DNA of 64,000 nt from Anisakis pegreffii (lineage: Eukaryota; Nematoda; Chromadorea; Rhabditida; Anisakidae). Below are positions 1 to 18,640 of this stretch, one piece after another. Made by a program: the position numbers and the translations under genes. How positions within the stretch are numbered: the first letter of the stretch is position 1; the number at the start of each line of letters is the position of its first letter. Below the pieces are notes generated by a model. The model had not been told where the DNA came from, did no database searches, and saw nothing but the letters and a program-made list of their open reading frames with translations. The DNA is taken from positions 62,001 to 126,000 of the forward strand of contig JAPYMA010000582.1 of the NCBI GenBank assembly GCA_035041965.1, given 5' to 3'.

Positions 1-1226
1 ACAAATTTCCGTCATCGCATTTCCTCGAATGATTATCTCCCTCGATGAAATCACCCTCAAAGATTTATATTCAACTAAATCAGCTGCCCAGTGCACTCAC
101 CTCGCTCATTCACGGAAATACGCTCATTGTACACAACTGAAAACAACAACGAAACAAAAACATCGCTCAATGCTCATTACAATATTCATTTGCGAAGCAG
201 AAAAGTAACCGATGAAAGAAAACGAAACGAAATAAAATGCGAAATTTGGGCATTTCGAGAATTTAAAACAGAAAAACGCAAATGTTGAAAGGTTAGTCAA
301 AAGAAGAAGAAACACGTTTTGCTCCCAAATTAATTTGTGACAAACAGAACGAATACACAGACAACGAATAATAACAATAAATATGATGATAATCATCAAA
401 AATAATAATCAAAGATACTGAAAACAGCAATTATTATAATTACTATGATAAAATCATAATTATGTATAATAAAAGTGGTTCCTTCACAAGCAGTGATCAT
501 ATGATGATAATGATATTGGGAAATAAGCTGTCAGAATGCGTCATAAACCTCATAAAAATTACCGATCACGTAATAAAATTTGCTATTATTCGAACAAATG
601 AACTCAATGTTAAATAAAATCAAAAATGCCCTAAATTAACAACACTCTACCAATCACTCGTAAGAATAATTGGTAAATGCGTCGTTCACTTTTCGAAATT
701 TCCAACAAAAACGCAAAAAATACAAAAACCACATAAAATTACACTCAACTCGCATCAAGTGCTATTTTTTTTCGGTTAATTATCACTTCAACTATATGTC
801 GTTGTTATTTTTAGATAGAAATTTTTAGAAATTAACATCTTAAAATCAAATTGCATCAATATTGGAAAATCGGTTCTCCATTTGCACAATATTATTAAAT
901 TATTTTTTTTTGGAATCGTCGTGACACCAAAAGAGAAAAACTGATCGATGTGGCCGAAATATTCAACATAACTTCAATATAAACTAGCAGAAAAATTGAA
1001 TCCAAAACTCTGATTCAATGCACACAAAATAATACACAAAAAATATATTCTATCAAAACAATGCAGAAATCAGCTGAAAAATAGAGTATTAATTTAACGG
1101 CGAGAATAAACATAAACAAATATGTATGAGTACGGAGCGAAGAGATTTTGAGAAATTTAAAGAAGTCTAAGAAAGGTGATGAAAAGAGACGATAGGAGGT
1201 AACAACGGTTAAACGAAGCATTCTAT
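1..1226. other. AT-rich intergenic sequence
   Basis: I see no gene, RNA gene or repeat array here. The sequence is very AT-rich, with many short A and T runs and only short chance reading frames. Confidence 0.6.
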
Positions 1227-1244
1227 GTGATACGAACGATTCAG

Positions 1245-1551
1245 ATGACTAATTCATCAAAAACGAATAATCATTGTGATTGCATTCATAAGCAAAATGT
1301 TATCAGTAAAGATAACACTAAAAGAACAGTTCGTAATGGAAGAATATCATTTGAAAATCAAAAAGATAAAGCCAAACAAATTAACCAAATGAATAAATTG
1401 GATGACAAAAACATCCAGAAGCTCAATAATCAAAAAAAGAATTCCTCATCAGTTTCAATTAGCCCTTCCTATTCACAACAAAAAATACCCATGAAAAACC
1501 CCAAAATTATTTCGAAAATGCAATTGGATTCCATGTTTAACCAATCGACGG
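1245..1551 (+). CDS. Possible single exon of an unknown gene
   Basis: An open frame of 102 codons starts at an ATG that directly follows a CAG (ATTCAG then ATG), as in trans-spliced or spliced exons, and ends at a potential donor (G then GTAATT, phase 1). The predicted peptide is rich in Lys, Asn, Gln and Ser, with no domain I recognise. A TTTCAG at about 1720 could continue it, but that would lie antisense to the last exon of the acyl-CoA synthetase gene, which argues against it. The K/N-rich composition is what random AT-rich DNA also gives. It may be a real small gene or chance. Confidence 0.22.
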
Positions 1552-1626
1552 GTAATTATTAGATCTGCTGCCAGCCCTAAATATGACCCAAAAGCATTTC
1601 AATGTGCCACCCTTCCTTCTCCCTCT

Positions 1627-8539
<6,913 letters not shown>

Positions 8540-10745
8540 CTCTGATGATTTTCACAAAAAGAAACACCAGATGAACACTTAATGAAACACCTTTCGTCTC
8601 TTCGGCAGCAATATTAAATATGTTTTCAGCTATTTCTGCAAAATAATTGAAGTAGAGAATTTGTTGAAAATCGATATGTACTTTCATATTTCAAACGAAC
8701 ATACGAGATAAGAGCACTCGAAAGAATAACACATAATCTGCAGCCATTCACTTTGACTACCCACAAATTCAGAGAAGTAGAATTGAATTTCCGGTTCGAA
8801 CGCATCATTGCATCACATCACGAATTACTCACATACATACATCACATTATAACTGATTATAATCGGAAATGTGTTAGAAATTATTTCAAGAATTTCGTTC
8901 TGCAATCACCCCATTTTTTTCAGTCGACTTTTGCCAATGACCGCTAGATGCAAGTGTGATAAGAGATCTCTTGCGAATGATATTTGCTCAATTGTATTAA
9001 ACAATGGTAAGTTACAACACATCAAATGAAAATTTCGTAGGCGTGTGAAGAATGCAGCTTAAGGAGAACTGCTAGCGCAACGGCTCAGCTTTTTGCCAGG
9101 GAGTGATTTCTAATAACTTAACCTTAAGTAATGAAAGTTACTTACGTGAAAGTTTAAGCCGCGACACTCGCTGTGATTCCAAAATTATTATAATTACACG
9201 AACAAAATTTCAGAACGAAACGCAAAATCGATGCAATAGTGAATTGCATTAAAAACTGAATTCTCTGAGAAAAATGTGAAAAAAAAGCAACGAAATAAGA
9301 TTCTCTTAAAACATAGCAGTGATAACAAACAAGCGATATTCACCCATAACGTCTACTAGACATAAAAATAACAATAAATGTAATTGTAATATTACACCAT
9401 CAATACTAGTCCTTCTCAGCAACATATGCGCTTGCATTTATATAATAACACTTGTTTATTCGTTCTATCGAAAGAAGTAAATAAGTCTGACGGTGAAGTA
9501 GCGAACAAGCAGATCACACCACCATTTAGCAACCAGATGACTAAGCAATCCTCCACACTGTCGCCAGCAGCCACCCGAAACACAAACAATAGCAGTACGC
9601 CTGAACACATCACCTCTCCCAGTTACCCTTCTTCTCTACCATACAATCATCACTTAACTCTCATCAAATGCTCTCATATTCATTTCCCATCTCACTGATT
9701 AATTTTTACACGTAACTTTTATAAATTTCAAAATATGCTAAATTCGCAAATCGAACCGAATACGCGATTAATATGATGAAATCATATTAAATAAGTGATT
9801 CATCCACGCTTTGCGAGGAATCATGCAAGCAAGGCCACGTAATCATTAGGGTTGGCACATAGAGTCAGCAGGTAACCCAAACAAGGCGTGGTGGTGGTAA
9901 TCAACTGATACTTGTTGTATAACATGTGAGACGGACATTTCATGAGTCATATCCAGCTGGATAATGCATGATAACAACACTGGTCGTGCAAATAATAGAC
10001 TTCGCAGGGCTGTAATGCAAACCGATTACACAGATGTATGAAAAGTACAAATATAAATCAATATATTATTTCAATAAACCGAATAAAAATGAGCCTATTG
10101 CATAAAGTAATCTAAAAATCAATACATTCCACATAAAAAATCTCCCCAGGCCATTCCATGCAAAGATAACGCAGAACACTGCACCCTCTCCCTTTCATTC
10201 ATCTCATAAATCGATCATTATTTTGCAAAAAGCAATTCAGTGCATGCTGTAAGCACCGTTGTCATCACATTGTTCGTAAATTGCCACAGCTAACGATAAG
10301 CTTGACAACTGAAGAAAAGAGCTAACGTTGAATTGCGCCTTAGGCAAGCACGCAGACATCTATGAAAGGCTGCTGAAATGTAACGCGGCCATCTGAGTCA
10401 AAATCGGGCACAATCATCAGGTGAGTTTTATTGGTACTTCATTAAGGTGTCTACAATTGCGGTTCACATAATCCTCATTTTCAATGAATTGTTACTGAAT
10501 GAAAATTAACAAGTTCGTTTATGAGATTGAATGTGAGTCTGACTAAATTAAAGGTCAGCATGCGCACTGATCACCGAGCATAACAAGCAACCTTAGCGAT
10601 ATATGTGGCATATTGTTATACGTACATTTTATAAAGAGTTATAACTAGGTCACACAGCTTTTTCTGTTTTATAAATTAAACGCTAAATTTATTGCGTAAA
10701 TTTTTTAAATTAATGTTTTGCTTGCATCAAACATTATAACGTAAA
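8540..10745. other. Intergenic region between ACSL and VPS22
   Basis: This is the shared 5' side of two divergent genes, so both promoters should lie here. I find no convincing gene. A slightly GC-richer patch at about 9480-9700 holds a 90-codon plus-strand frame rich in Ser, Thr and Pro without a recognisable domain or splice sites; I do not call it. Confidence 0.55.
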
Positions 10746-10751
10746 TTTCAG
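10746..10751 (+). promoter_or_regulatory. Candidate trans-splice acceptor of VPS22
   Basis: TTTCAG ends 16 bases before the VPS22 ATG at 10768, with no coding exon upstream to use it. In nematodes this arrangement usually marks spliced-leader addition; an ordinary 5'-UTR intron is the alternative. Confidence 0.5.
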
Positions 10752-10767
10752 CACTGACTAAGAGACA

Positions 10768-12281
10768 ATGCCATCGCGTAGAAGGGGTGTTGGTGTTGGG
10801 ATGGTTCAACAAAAGAAAGACATTCAAGTTAATTTTGCCACTTTTAATTCTTATTTTTGAGCATCTTAATAGAAGCGTTTTAAAATTTGTAAATAGCTAA
10901 ATTCGATTATACAATGACTTTAACTAAAAGATCAAAATTTTTCCGTTTCTGTCGAATAATTGATCGAAATTCAGGCGAAGTTCCAAGCAAAAGGATCCGA
11001 ATTGGCCAGTGAACAGTTGAATCAATTCTCGCAACAGTTATCGGCGTTCACAACTAGACTGGAAGAATTCGCGCATAAGCATCGTGATGAGATCCGTAAA
11101 AATTCACAATTCAGACGTCACTTTCAAGAGATGTGTGCTTCTGTCGGTGTGGATCCTCTTGCGTGTATGTTAAATTCGACTTTATTCAGTCCCGCACCAG
11201 TTCACTTCAACTCATTTTTAATATGTAATCACATGCAATTTTCTCACTCCGTACAGATGTCACACTGAATGATAGATTCGACGCAAAGCAATTTTATTGT
11301 AAGAAAATTTCAGCAAGTAAGGGTTTTTGGGCTGAAAAGCTTGGCGTTGGTGATTTTTATTACGAATTGGCCGTGCAAATCGTCGAGGTTTGCTTGTCAA
11401 CGAATCACATAAATGGTGGCGTTATGACGGTCGATGAACTCAGAAGTCGTCTGATGCGTTCGCGAAGTGCAACGAGAAGAGAAGCTATTTCAGTGTTTGT
11501 TTTATTTGCACTTATTTCAGTACACGTTTGTTTTTCAATTTTAATATATTTCAATTTCAACCTTTCAATATATATCTGTTTTAAATCTTTCAACAGTGAT
11601 ACTTAGTCGATTGCTTCTAATAGTCTGAACTTTATTTTAATTGAGTAAATGTTTGGAATTAATGTAAAATGGATGATCTCGATCAAAATAGCTAAGCGTT
11701 CGTCATGTTTCAGCGATGATATAATTCGTGCAGTTGATAAATTGAAAGTATTGGGTAGTGGTTTCGAACTGATTGCGCTCGGCAGTGGTCGTTTCATGGT
11801 TCAAAGTGTGCCGGGTGAGTTGAATATGGATGATTCACGGGTTCTCCAACTCGCAGAGGATGCTGCTTATGTCACCAAGGTATTACTTCTTTTGACTGAT
11901 AAAAGTTACGTTTAATAACTACCATTTATCATCGTTTATTACATTTTTATAGCAGTTTCTGATCGATCGTCCATTGAAAGTGTAATGACTTGTTTCAAAG
12001 GTATTGTTTCAGAACAATTCGTGGTTAATTTTATTGGATTTGAACGGTTCATTGGAGATGTTCATTGATTACAGGAATTATTAATGGATCGTTTACGGTG
12101 GGATGAGAAGCGCGTTGAAGCGGTACTCGAGCACTTAGTTAAGGAAGGAATAGCGTGGGTTGATGAACAGCCCACAGACACAGTCCAGTATTGGATACCA
12201 AGTCTTTTCTTGCAGCAGTATTGTCATTCGAGTAGTTCAACGTCTGTTTCTGACAGTATTGCTTCTTTAGCTTTGTATTGA
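10768..12281 (+). CDS. snf8: ESCRT-II subunit VPS22 / SNF8 (EAP30)
   Basis: Core subunit of ESCRT-II (with VPS25 and VPS36), which sorts ubiquitinated membrane cargo into multivesicular bodies at late endosomes. Five exons (10768-10827, 10975-11164, 11314-11494, 11714-11879, 12075-12281) join in phase to 267 residues; the human protein is 258. The start MPSRRRGVGVGM matches the family's conserved N-terminal R-R-G-V-G motif. A helical hairpin follows (QLNQFSQQLSAFTTRLEEF), then the EAP30 core with GFWAEKLGVGDFYYELAVQI, DDIIRAVDKLKVLGSGF, the LIQSVP-like MVQSVPGELNMD, and the second winged helix with RVEAVLEHLVKEGIAWVD. The C-terminus ends in a Ser-rich tail. Intron ends are ATTTCAG, TTTCAG and TTACAG. 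Confidence 0.97.
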
Positions 12282-14867
12282 TTCGAATTTTATGAAGTAT
12301 CTCATCATGTATTAACATTTATTTATCCTCTTCTTCTAATCTGTAATGTTGACAGGGAGGAGGGAGTTGCGCGGTAAAATCCTCGTGTCGATTCGAAAGT
12401 CAAAAAGGAAACTGTTTGATATTCGCCAATAGAGTGCATCAGTTAATTAACCGAACGGTGATCAATCGAAAACTAAAATTGGATTACACAGTTCCTCATT
12501 GTATTTTATACATATACCTAGTAATTTGAAATGGCTTTTGTTCGTTGGTTAGTGTCAAATTCTCGTAAATGAATAACTGCATATTATTGTCTTATTATTG
12601 TTTTATACAATCGCTGATTATCTCATTATTATGATATTCACTGTTTTGTGTTTCACTAGTCATGATCACTTTATTACGCTGAAAACTGATCATCTGATGG
12701 ACGTCATCAAAATAGAATAAAGAATTTTTGACTCATAATAAGCTGAATGGTTATTTGTGGTGAACTCGACTGCATTGTATGACTGCGTTCCATGAAACGA
12801 CCATCAAAAAATTTTCATCTGATGTGTGGATTGTGAATCTAGTAGATTCAGCAGTAAACACTTGGGCAGTGTAACCGTTTTGTGGTATAGGCGTAAGCCT
12901 AAGCCTCCACTGGAGAGGAAGAGGTCAAAATAACAGGCTTAGAGATTGCTGTGAATCCATAATGATCCCAAATGAAATTAGATAGCGATCCCGAAGCTGA
13001 GTTCTGGGTAATGCATATACCTTTTGCAAAAAGTAAGAGGAAGCTGCACTAATGGAACAATTGCGATAATGAAAATCGATTCAAAACTTTTGATTTCTAA
13101 TGAGTAATTCCACAAAAATTATGGAAGTTTCCATCAAATTCCGTTTTCAGTTGGAGTGTTTTGTGATGCCTTTTTCAGAATGTCTGACCTCACCAATGCC
13201 TGGCCTCATTTTTCAATTATTTCCTTTTTTGAAGGAAATAATTGAAAAAATTCATCCTTCAAAAACAAATGGAGGGGTGAGCAGAATGAGAATATAGCTC
13301 TTTGGATAAGTCATGGGGCGTCGTCTATCGTCCATTATTTGCCTTGTTTCTTCTCCGGTTTTTGAAGGAAATAAAACCATCTGCTGCCACCGCAAGTAAG
13401 GAAAAGAATCCGTCAAAGTTAAATTTAACAGACTGACTAGCAGTAGGGAGGCTGACAAAACTGGACTAGACACCTTAAAATGCGTTGTGCATGACTGAAA
13501 GCCGATACCCATTTGATGAGATGTTTTCGCCGAAGCTGTTTCGCTTGCTTGATATGACAACGCAATTAATGCACTCTGAATTCTCGTTCATTTGTGGCGA
13601 TACTATTACGTTTCATTTGCGATTCATAATTTCCATGAATTTCGCAGAATTTAACAGTTTCGGAAGCTATGACCATCTTATGAATTGTGAAAGACATCCA
13701 GGAGGGATATCTCAGTTATAATTGGCTGATATGTGAAGGGATGAATGTGGATCATCCGAGCAGATGTAATCATTCTTCAGCAGTCACTCATTCTTCAGCA
13801 GTCACTCAGTCACTCATTCATTCTTCATATCCACCTCTCAACCACATGCACATCACAGCTTCGCATCGCCAAGTGTGCGTATCTTTCCGCCACGCCGCTC
13901 CCAGAAGTAATAGAAATCAGTTCTTCCTGACGTAGAGCTTTCAACTCTAGAGAATTTTCTAATTTTGTTTTCCTGGCTAAAATTTCATTTATATCGCAAT
14001 TTTACGTTACAGCTACGTGCATCAGTGTATTTGATAAGCTCAGAGATGAACTGTGAAAGAGGTTTCTGCAGAACGTCGATCTGGAAACGGAATCTGATAC
14101 AGCCCTTCATTCTCTACAAAGCGTTCACAATTGTTTGCGACGTTTATTTGTGAAATTGTTCTTGAACATCGAAAAACTTTTTTGAATCTTTCCTAACTAT
14201 CGCTGTTGTTTCATTTGTGTGGCTTCCTCTGACTCTCTAATTTTCCGCACAAAAGATGCGAACACTGCTACTGTTTTCGCACCATTTTCATGAGATGAGC
14301 TCGAGGGAACGTATGCTTGAATGCATGCGCCTTGTCTAGCCAAGCTCCATCAAAATAAGCCTAATCCCTTCTGTTAGATCCAAATGTACAAAACGCAGCG
14401 CGTTGAAAACTGACTCGGCTATAGCTATCCGATTCGCTATAGTTCCACTGAAAATGCTCAGTTGTTTCGGTTATTAATCAGTTGCAAGGTTGTGAAATAG
14501 CTTGAAAATTTTCACTTGAATCAGACCGCTTTAAAACGTGTATTAAAGTGGATATTCGTATCACTGACTGAAATATTTCGATTTGCCTCGGCGATTTTAC
14601 TGTAATGATTTTTTAATGTGCTCAAGAATACCAGATGGATGAGTGTTCTCTATTCTTAGCCCACTTTTTTTCGTTTATTTCAATATTTTAACCGGCCGCC
14701 ATGCATCCTTCCAACATTCCACATGAGCGCAGTCGCCCTATTACTTCATAGCAACAAATTAGATGAAAATCAGGGAATTTATTCACATTAAGATGTCTCC
14801 CGCTACAAATTTGTCGATGTTATCTTAATAGTTAGTCCGTCGTGATCAAACGGATACTTGAATATAA
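12282..14867. other. Intergenic region left of the giant inverted duplication
   Basis: I find no gene. It holds an 18-bp perfect hairpin at 13209-13249 and a short run of CATTCTTCAGCAGTCACT-like direct repeats at about 13770-13830. A 102-codon minus-strand frame at 13252-13560 lacks a domain and is probably chance. Confidence 0.55.
13209..13249. repeat. Short perfect hairpin
   Basis: Two 18-base arms (13209-13226 and 13232-13249; arm TTTTTCAATTATTTCCTT) flank a 5-base loop. Part of the arm (TTTTTGAAGGAAATA) recurs near 13360. Function unknown; it may be a fold-back remnant. Confidence 0.7.
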
Positions 14868-14976
14868 GGTGCGTACGCACTTCGCCATATGCGCGTGTCG
14901 GCGGAAGGAGGGCGGAGTCACGACCGCGTCGCGCGAGGAGAGATAAGCAGGGAACAACCATTGGAGCAAGTGAGAG
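14868..14976 (+). repeat. Left terminus of the duplication
   Basis: This GC-rich block matches the inverted right terminus at 34582-34681 almost base for base, except for a 9-base insertion in the left copy and a few substitutions. It ends at GAGCAAGTGAGAG, after which the arms stop matching until 15271. Confidence 0.85.
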
Positions 14977-15270
14977 ACTAGAACGACATCGAAAGAACTA
15001 TCCCGCGGAAGTGAGACAAACAGAGAACAGTGAGTAGAGCAGATGATATACTTGAACGACGTTAAACATTTATTTATACCGCTGGTATATCAGAAAAAGA
15101 CCGCTTTGAGGGGTGATTCATTGCGAACTGATTGGAGAAGTTGTGACCATTTTGTATAGAATAAAATTCTCTATCATATGAACTATCATATTCTGAGATA
15201 CGTCCATTATAAAAAAACTTGACCGGTCCTAAAGTAGAAAATGTTGGGCAAAAATGAAAGACACATTTAT
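14977..15270 (+). other. Arm-specific segment, left
   Basis: This 294-bp segment has no counterpart in the right arm, which carries an unrelated 173 bp at 34409-34581 in the same place. No gene or motif is recognised. Confidence 0.75.
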
Positions 15271-15423
15271 GTTTTGATCATCACCATCATCATTAGTTTC
15301 TATGCATTGATAAATTATTCTTCAATAGATCATCACATTCAGCTGGTGGGAATTTTGAAATATTTGATTTGGCGAAACCGAATTTAAATATTCCCGAAGC
15401 GGGAATACGCCCAAAGCGAAATG

Positions 15424-15432
15424 TATAAAAGG
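15424..15432 (+). promoter_or_regulatory. TATA box of left inward transcription unit
   Basis: TATAAAAGG lies 43 bases before an ATG. Just upstream is the dyad ATTCCCGAAGCGGGAAT, which could be a factor-binding site. The mirror copy at 34247-34255 is intact in the right arm, so both units would transcribe toward the central satellite. Confidence 0.5.
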
Positions 15433-15466
15433 GCTCTTTTTCATAGCATAACTTAATTCTAGTTCG

Positions 15467-16793
15467 ATGAAATCGGTGAGTATTGCTGCTCCTTCAATAT
15501 GGTTAATGTGGTTGATAATAAAGTGGTTAATATGGTTAATAAAATATCATTATGGTTAATGGTTAATAATATATCAATAAACGGTTATACTAAATACCAA
15601 ATTATGGTGGTTATTACATGATTAATATCTGGATATATGGCTCTATAGTGAATTCTAATGGGACAATATATTACTACGATATGATTGTATGTCTACACGG
15701 TCATATGGTTGTATTCTAAGATGGATATTTACAAGAGCGATACGTGATGAACGGACGACAATGACGGATCGTTGGTTTGACACGCATTAACGACGTGATG
15801 GATCAACACTTACATAAGCCTCAATAAATCCGAGGTATCAGTTGATATTATCTATTCAATTAATTGCTCATATGGTGCAACATGAGAAAGTAATGCAATA
15901 ACTATAATCAACGTGGTAGAATAATGAAGTATCGATAAAATAAACACAATTCATGCGGATGGAATCAGTCGATGATTATTTGAGATTGAGTGATTCTATT
16001 TCAGAGTATACAGTTAGTATCGTCACTGTGCGGAATACTTTTATGTGATAGACATTGAGATGAAAACAGTTATGTTGTAGTTACTAGATAATGTCAATGT
16101 TTCAATTTCAATACATCTTCTGGATTTGATACAATATTTTCGCATTTTCAGGCTTTCGCCGGTTCTCTCTCTTTTCTCTCTCTTCCTCTCTCTCCCTCTC
16201 TCTCTTTTCTCTCTCTCTCTTTCTTCTCCTCCATTCTCTTTCTCCTTTGTTCGCCGGATGGACGACTGGACGTGCGACGAGGACGGACGATGGTGCGAAG
16301 CCGGTTCTCTCTCTCTCTCCCTCTCTCTCTCTCTCTTTGTTCTTTTGTTCGCTGGATGGACGACTGGATGGACGACTGGACGGACGACGGACGGACGGAC
16401 GATGACGCAGCCGGATCTCTCTCTCTTCCTCTCTCTCTTTTCTCTCTCTCTTCCTCTCTCTCTCTCTTTCTTCTCCTCCATTCTCTTTCTCCTTTGTTCG
16501 CCGGATGGACGACTGGACGTGCGACGAGGACGGACGATGGTGCGAAGCCGGTTCTCTCTCGCCCTCTCTCTCTCTCTCTCTTTGTTCTTTTGTTCGCTGG
16601 ATGGACGACTGGACGGACGACGGACGGACGGACGATGGCGCAGCCGGATCTCTCTCTCTTCCTCTTTGTTTCCTTTCCCTTAAGGTCTTTGAGCGGGGAG
16701 AGGGGGTTAGGGTCCTACACACTGTCCTATTTCTTCTCGAACTCGCTCCTCTGGGCAGAGAGGGAGGCGGGAAGGGGGGAGGAGGGAGGGTGA
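15467..16793 (+). CDS. Possible two-exon low-complexity ORF of the left arm
   Basis: A short exon, ATG AAA TCG, ends at a strong donor (GTGAGTATT, 15476). A matching acceptor, GCATTTTCAG, ends at 16151. Joining them keeps the frame open from 16152 to a stop at about 16793, giving roughly 216 residues: a Leu/Ser/Phe-rich start that resembles a signal peptide, then SLSLS runs alternating with Asp/Arg/Gly/Trp-rich segments (for example GRTMVRS, DDWTDDGRT). The same promoter, exon and acceptor are kept in the right arm. However, the CT repeats and the blocks between them are open in all frames on both strands, so an open frame alone is weak evidence. It may be a non-coding transcript start. Confidence 0.2.
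15499..15590 (+). repeat. Imperfect GGTTAAT tandem repeat
   Basis: TGGTTAAT-like heptamers recur several times with spacers in the predicted intron of the left unit; the mirror copy lies at about 34090-34180. It is not a recognised telomere repeat. Confidence 0.55.
16152..16680 (+). repeat. CT-microsatellite / GGACGACTGG minisatellite block, left
   Basis: Runs of (CT)n with T interruptions, 40-100 bp long, alternate with a ~60-bp GC-rich cassette carrying TTCGCCGGATGGACGACTGG or TTCGCTGGATGGACGACTGG and GACGGACGGACGATGG. Two cassette versions alternate. The block is pyrimidine-rich on this strand, apt for triplex formation, and has no stop codon in several frames of either strand. Confidence 0.9.
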
Positions 16794-17366
16794 GGGCGAG
16801 GGGTAAGGAGAGGGGGTATCGCCGGCGACCAGTCGGAGAGGCGTGAGGTAGGGCTCATTGGGACTTTAACATGAGCCATGAGATAGAATTTTTGGGGGTC
16901 GTGAGGTAAGCCTTGTCTTCGAGCGTCTTCTTCTCCGTCTTGAGCATGAGTGAGTTTGACATGAGCGTCTTCTTGTCTGTCTTGAGCTTTGAGCTGAGTG
17001 AGCTTGACTGAGCATGACTGTCTTTTAATTGTCTGTCTTGAGTTCGGTAAGCTTATGCCCCGTCTTTTCCGCTGTGGCCACGGTTGGCCTTTTGAGGTTT
17101 GGAACCTTCTTTCCTCTTCTACAGGTTCCTGCCTCAGCAGCAAAAAAACATTTTTAATCTAGCCACTCAGTTGGCTTGACTGGCAAAACAGCTAGTCAAA
17201 CCAGCTTAGCGCCGGTCCCCAGCCCGGATAAATAGAGAGGGAAAATGTTCTACTGCTTCATTTTCAGATGTATCATATGTATCATATCAGATGTATATTC
17301 GAAACTGCTACTACTATAATGGATTCAACTCAAATCAATATAAACTCCGTAATAACAAGCGACAAC

Positions 17367-17480
17367 GACTATCATATATAGATATAATCACGGCTATCAT
17401 ATGTAAACGATAATAAATACCAATATTCAATACGTCTTCAACGGCTATCGCATACAATCACGACTATCATATATAATCAA
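17367..17480 (+). repeat. Short direct repeats with core CGGCTATC/CGACTATCATAT
   Basis: Within the spacer, CGACTATCATAT and CGGCTATC motifs recur four or five times, spaced 30-60 bases apart. The mirror copy is at about 32100-32240. Function unknown. Confidence 0.5.
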
Positions 17481-18640
17481 ACGAATACGAACCACACAAG
17501 TAAGACAATACGAGTCACATAATCAATACTGTCAACTGGATATCAATATAAACTCAAAAACTGTAATATCACGTTGAATTTTGAAAGCTGAATATGACTT
17601 CAGGCTATCTGGATTATAATGAGTATCAGTGGTTAGCGGATAATGATGACGATTAACCGTATGGATTACAATTATAGCATTATAATAACATTAAACTGTA
17701 TTATAAGTTGGATGTTGCACATAAAGAAACAACAGTTCATTATAAGGTTCTACACTGGTCGTAACTCGTAACTACACAACATACTACATAATGCAAATAA
17801 CATCCTACTTATTATGTACGAATGACAGAACTTTTTAATTCTGCCGTTGATGACAAATAATTCCACCAGCCTAATACAGTTCAGATTGCTAAAATCAAGA
17901 CGGCATTTAGTTGGTATACATTTTCATAGTTGAAGTCAGACGGAACATGACAAATTGTGAAAATGAGAACATGATATGCATGTTTATCACCCCGTACATG
18001 CAACATTAGCAACTCGAATCGTAGTAAATGATGTTACTTGGTGATATTTTTTGATTTAATATACAACATGTTTGATGATTCTATTCGGTTCCTTTCAGGA
18101 ATTCGATCGGTGTAAATCGCAAATTATATTTACCATACTTATATCATTATAATTTAAGATTATAATCAAAAGTACGATCAAAATCAGAAATATAATCAAA
18201 AATTACGATGAAGTCAATCAATAATCAAAGTAATATCAAAACAATCATTCAAAATATCATTCAAACAAAACAATATTACCCTCGAACAAATCGAGGCTGA
18301 TCTGCCACAGAGCGAGAAGCGACCAGAGCAGGTGAAGTGACGTCATATAAGCCACAAAACGTTTTAAGACTTCTCATCATACCATCAGTCATTCGAACGT
18401 AATGAAAACATCGTTACATTCCCATAGTGTGCTCGTTACATTGTTACATTCAAAACATACGGAAACCATGATATCTTTCCATTCTATCCATGTTTCTAAC
18501 TATATGCATCATATCTTTCCAATATCAACTTTCCAAAATTCCAAGAAAACCTTGTCGATCTCACTTTCTCAACTTACAGAAAAATTTCTGGGAAACCTTC
18601 TTTCGAATACCTTCTTAAATCAAAACTTTCTTACAAAAAT
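17481..18640. other. Spacer of the left arm
   Basis: AT-rich spacer, nearly identical to 30955-32140 in reverse. An 80-codon frame (18402-18644, mirror 30956-31198) is kept identical in both arms but has no domain and runs into the satellite; I do not call it a gene. Confidence 0.6.

Noticed and set aside
9416..9698. 90-codon plus and 65-codon minus frames in the ACSL-VPS22 gap
   Set aside because: No domain, no splice sites and composition-driven; kept only as a note on a GC-richer patch.
15499..15590. GGTTAAT repeats as possible telomere sequence
   Set aside because: The unit is imperfect and does not match the nematode telomere repeat TTAGGC; no such array is present in the window.
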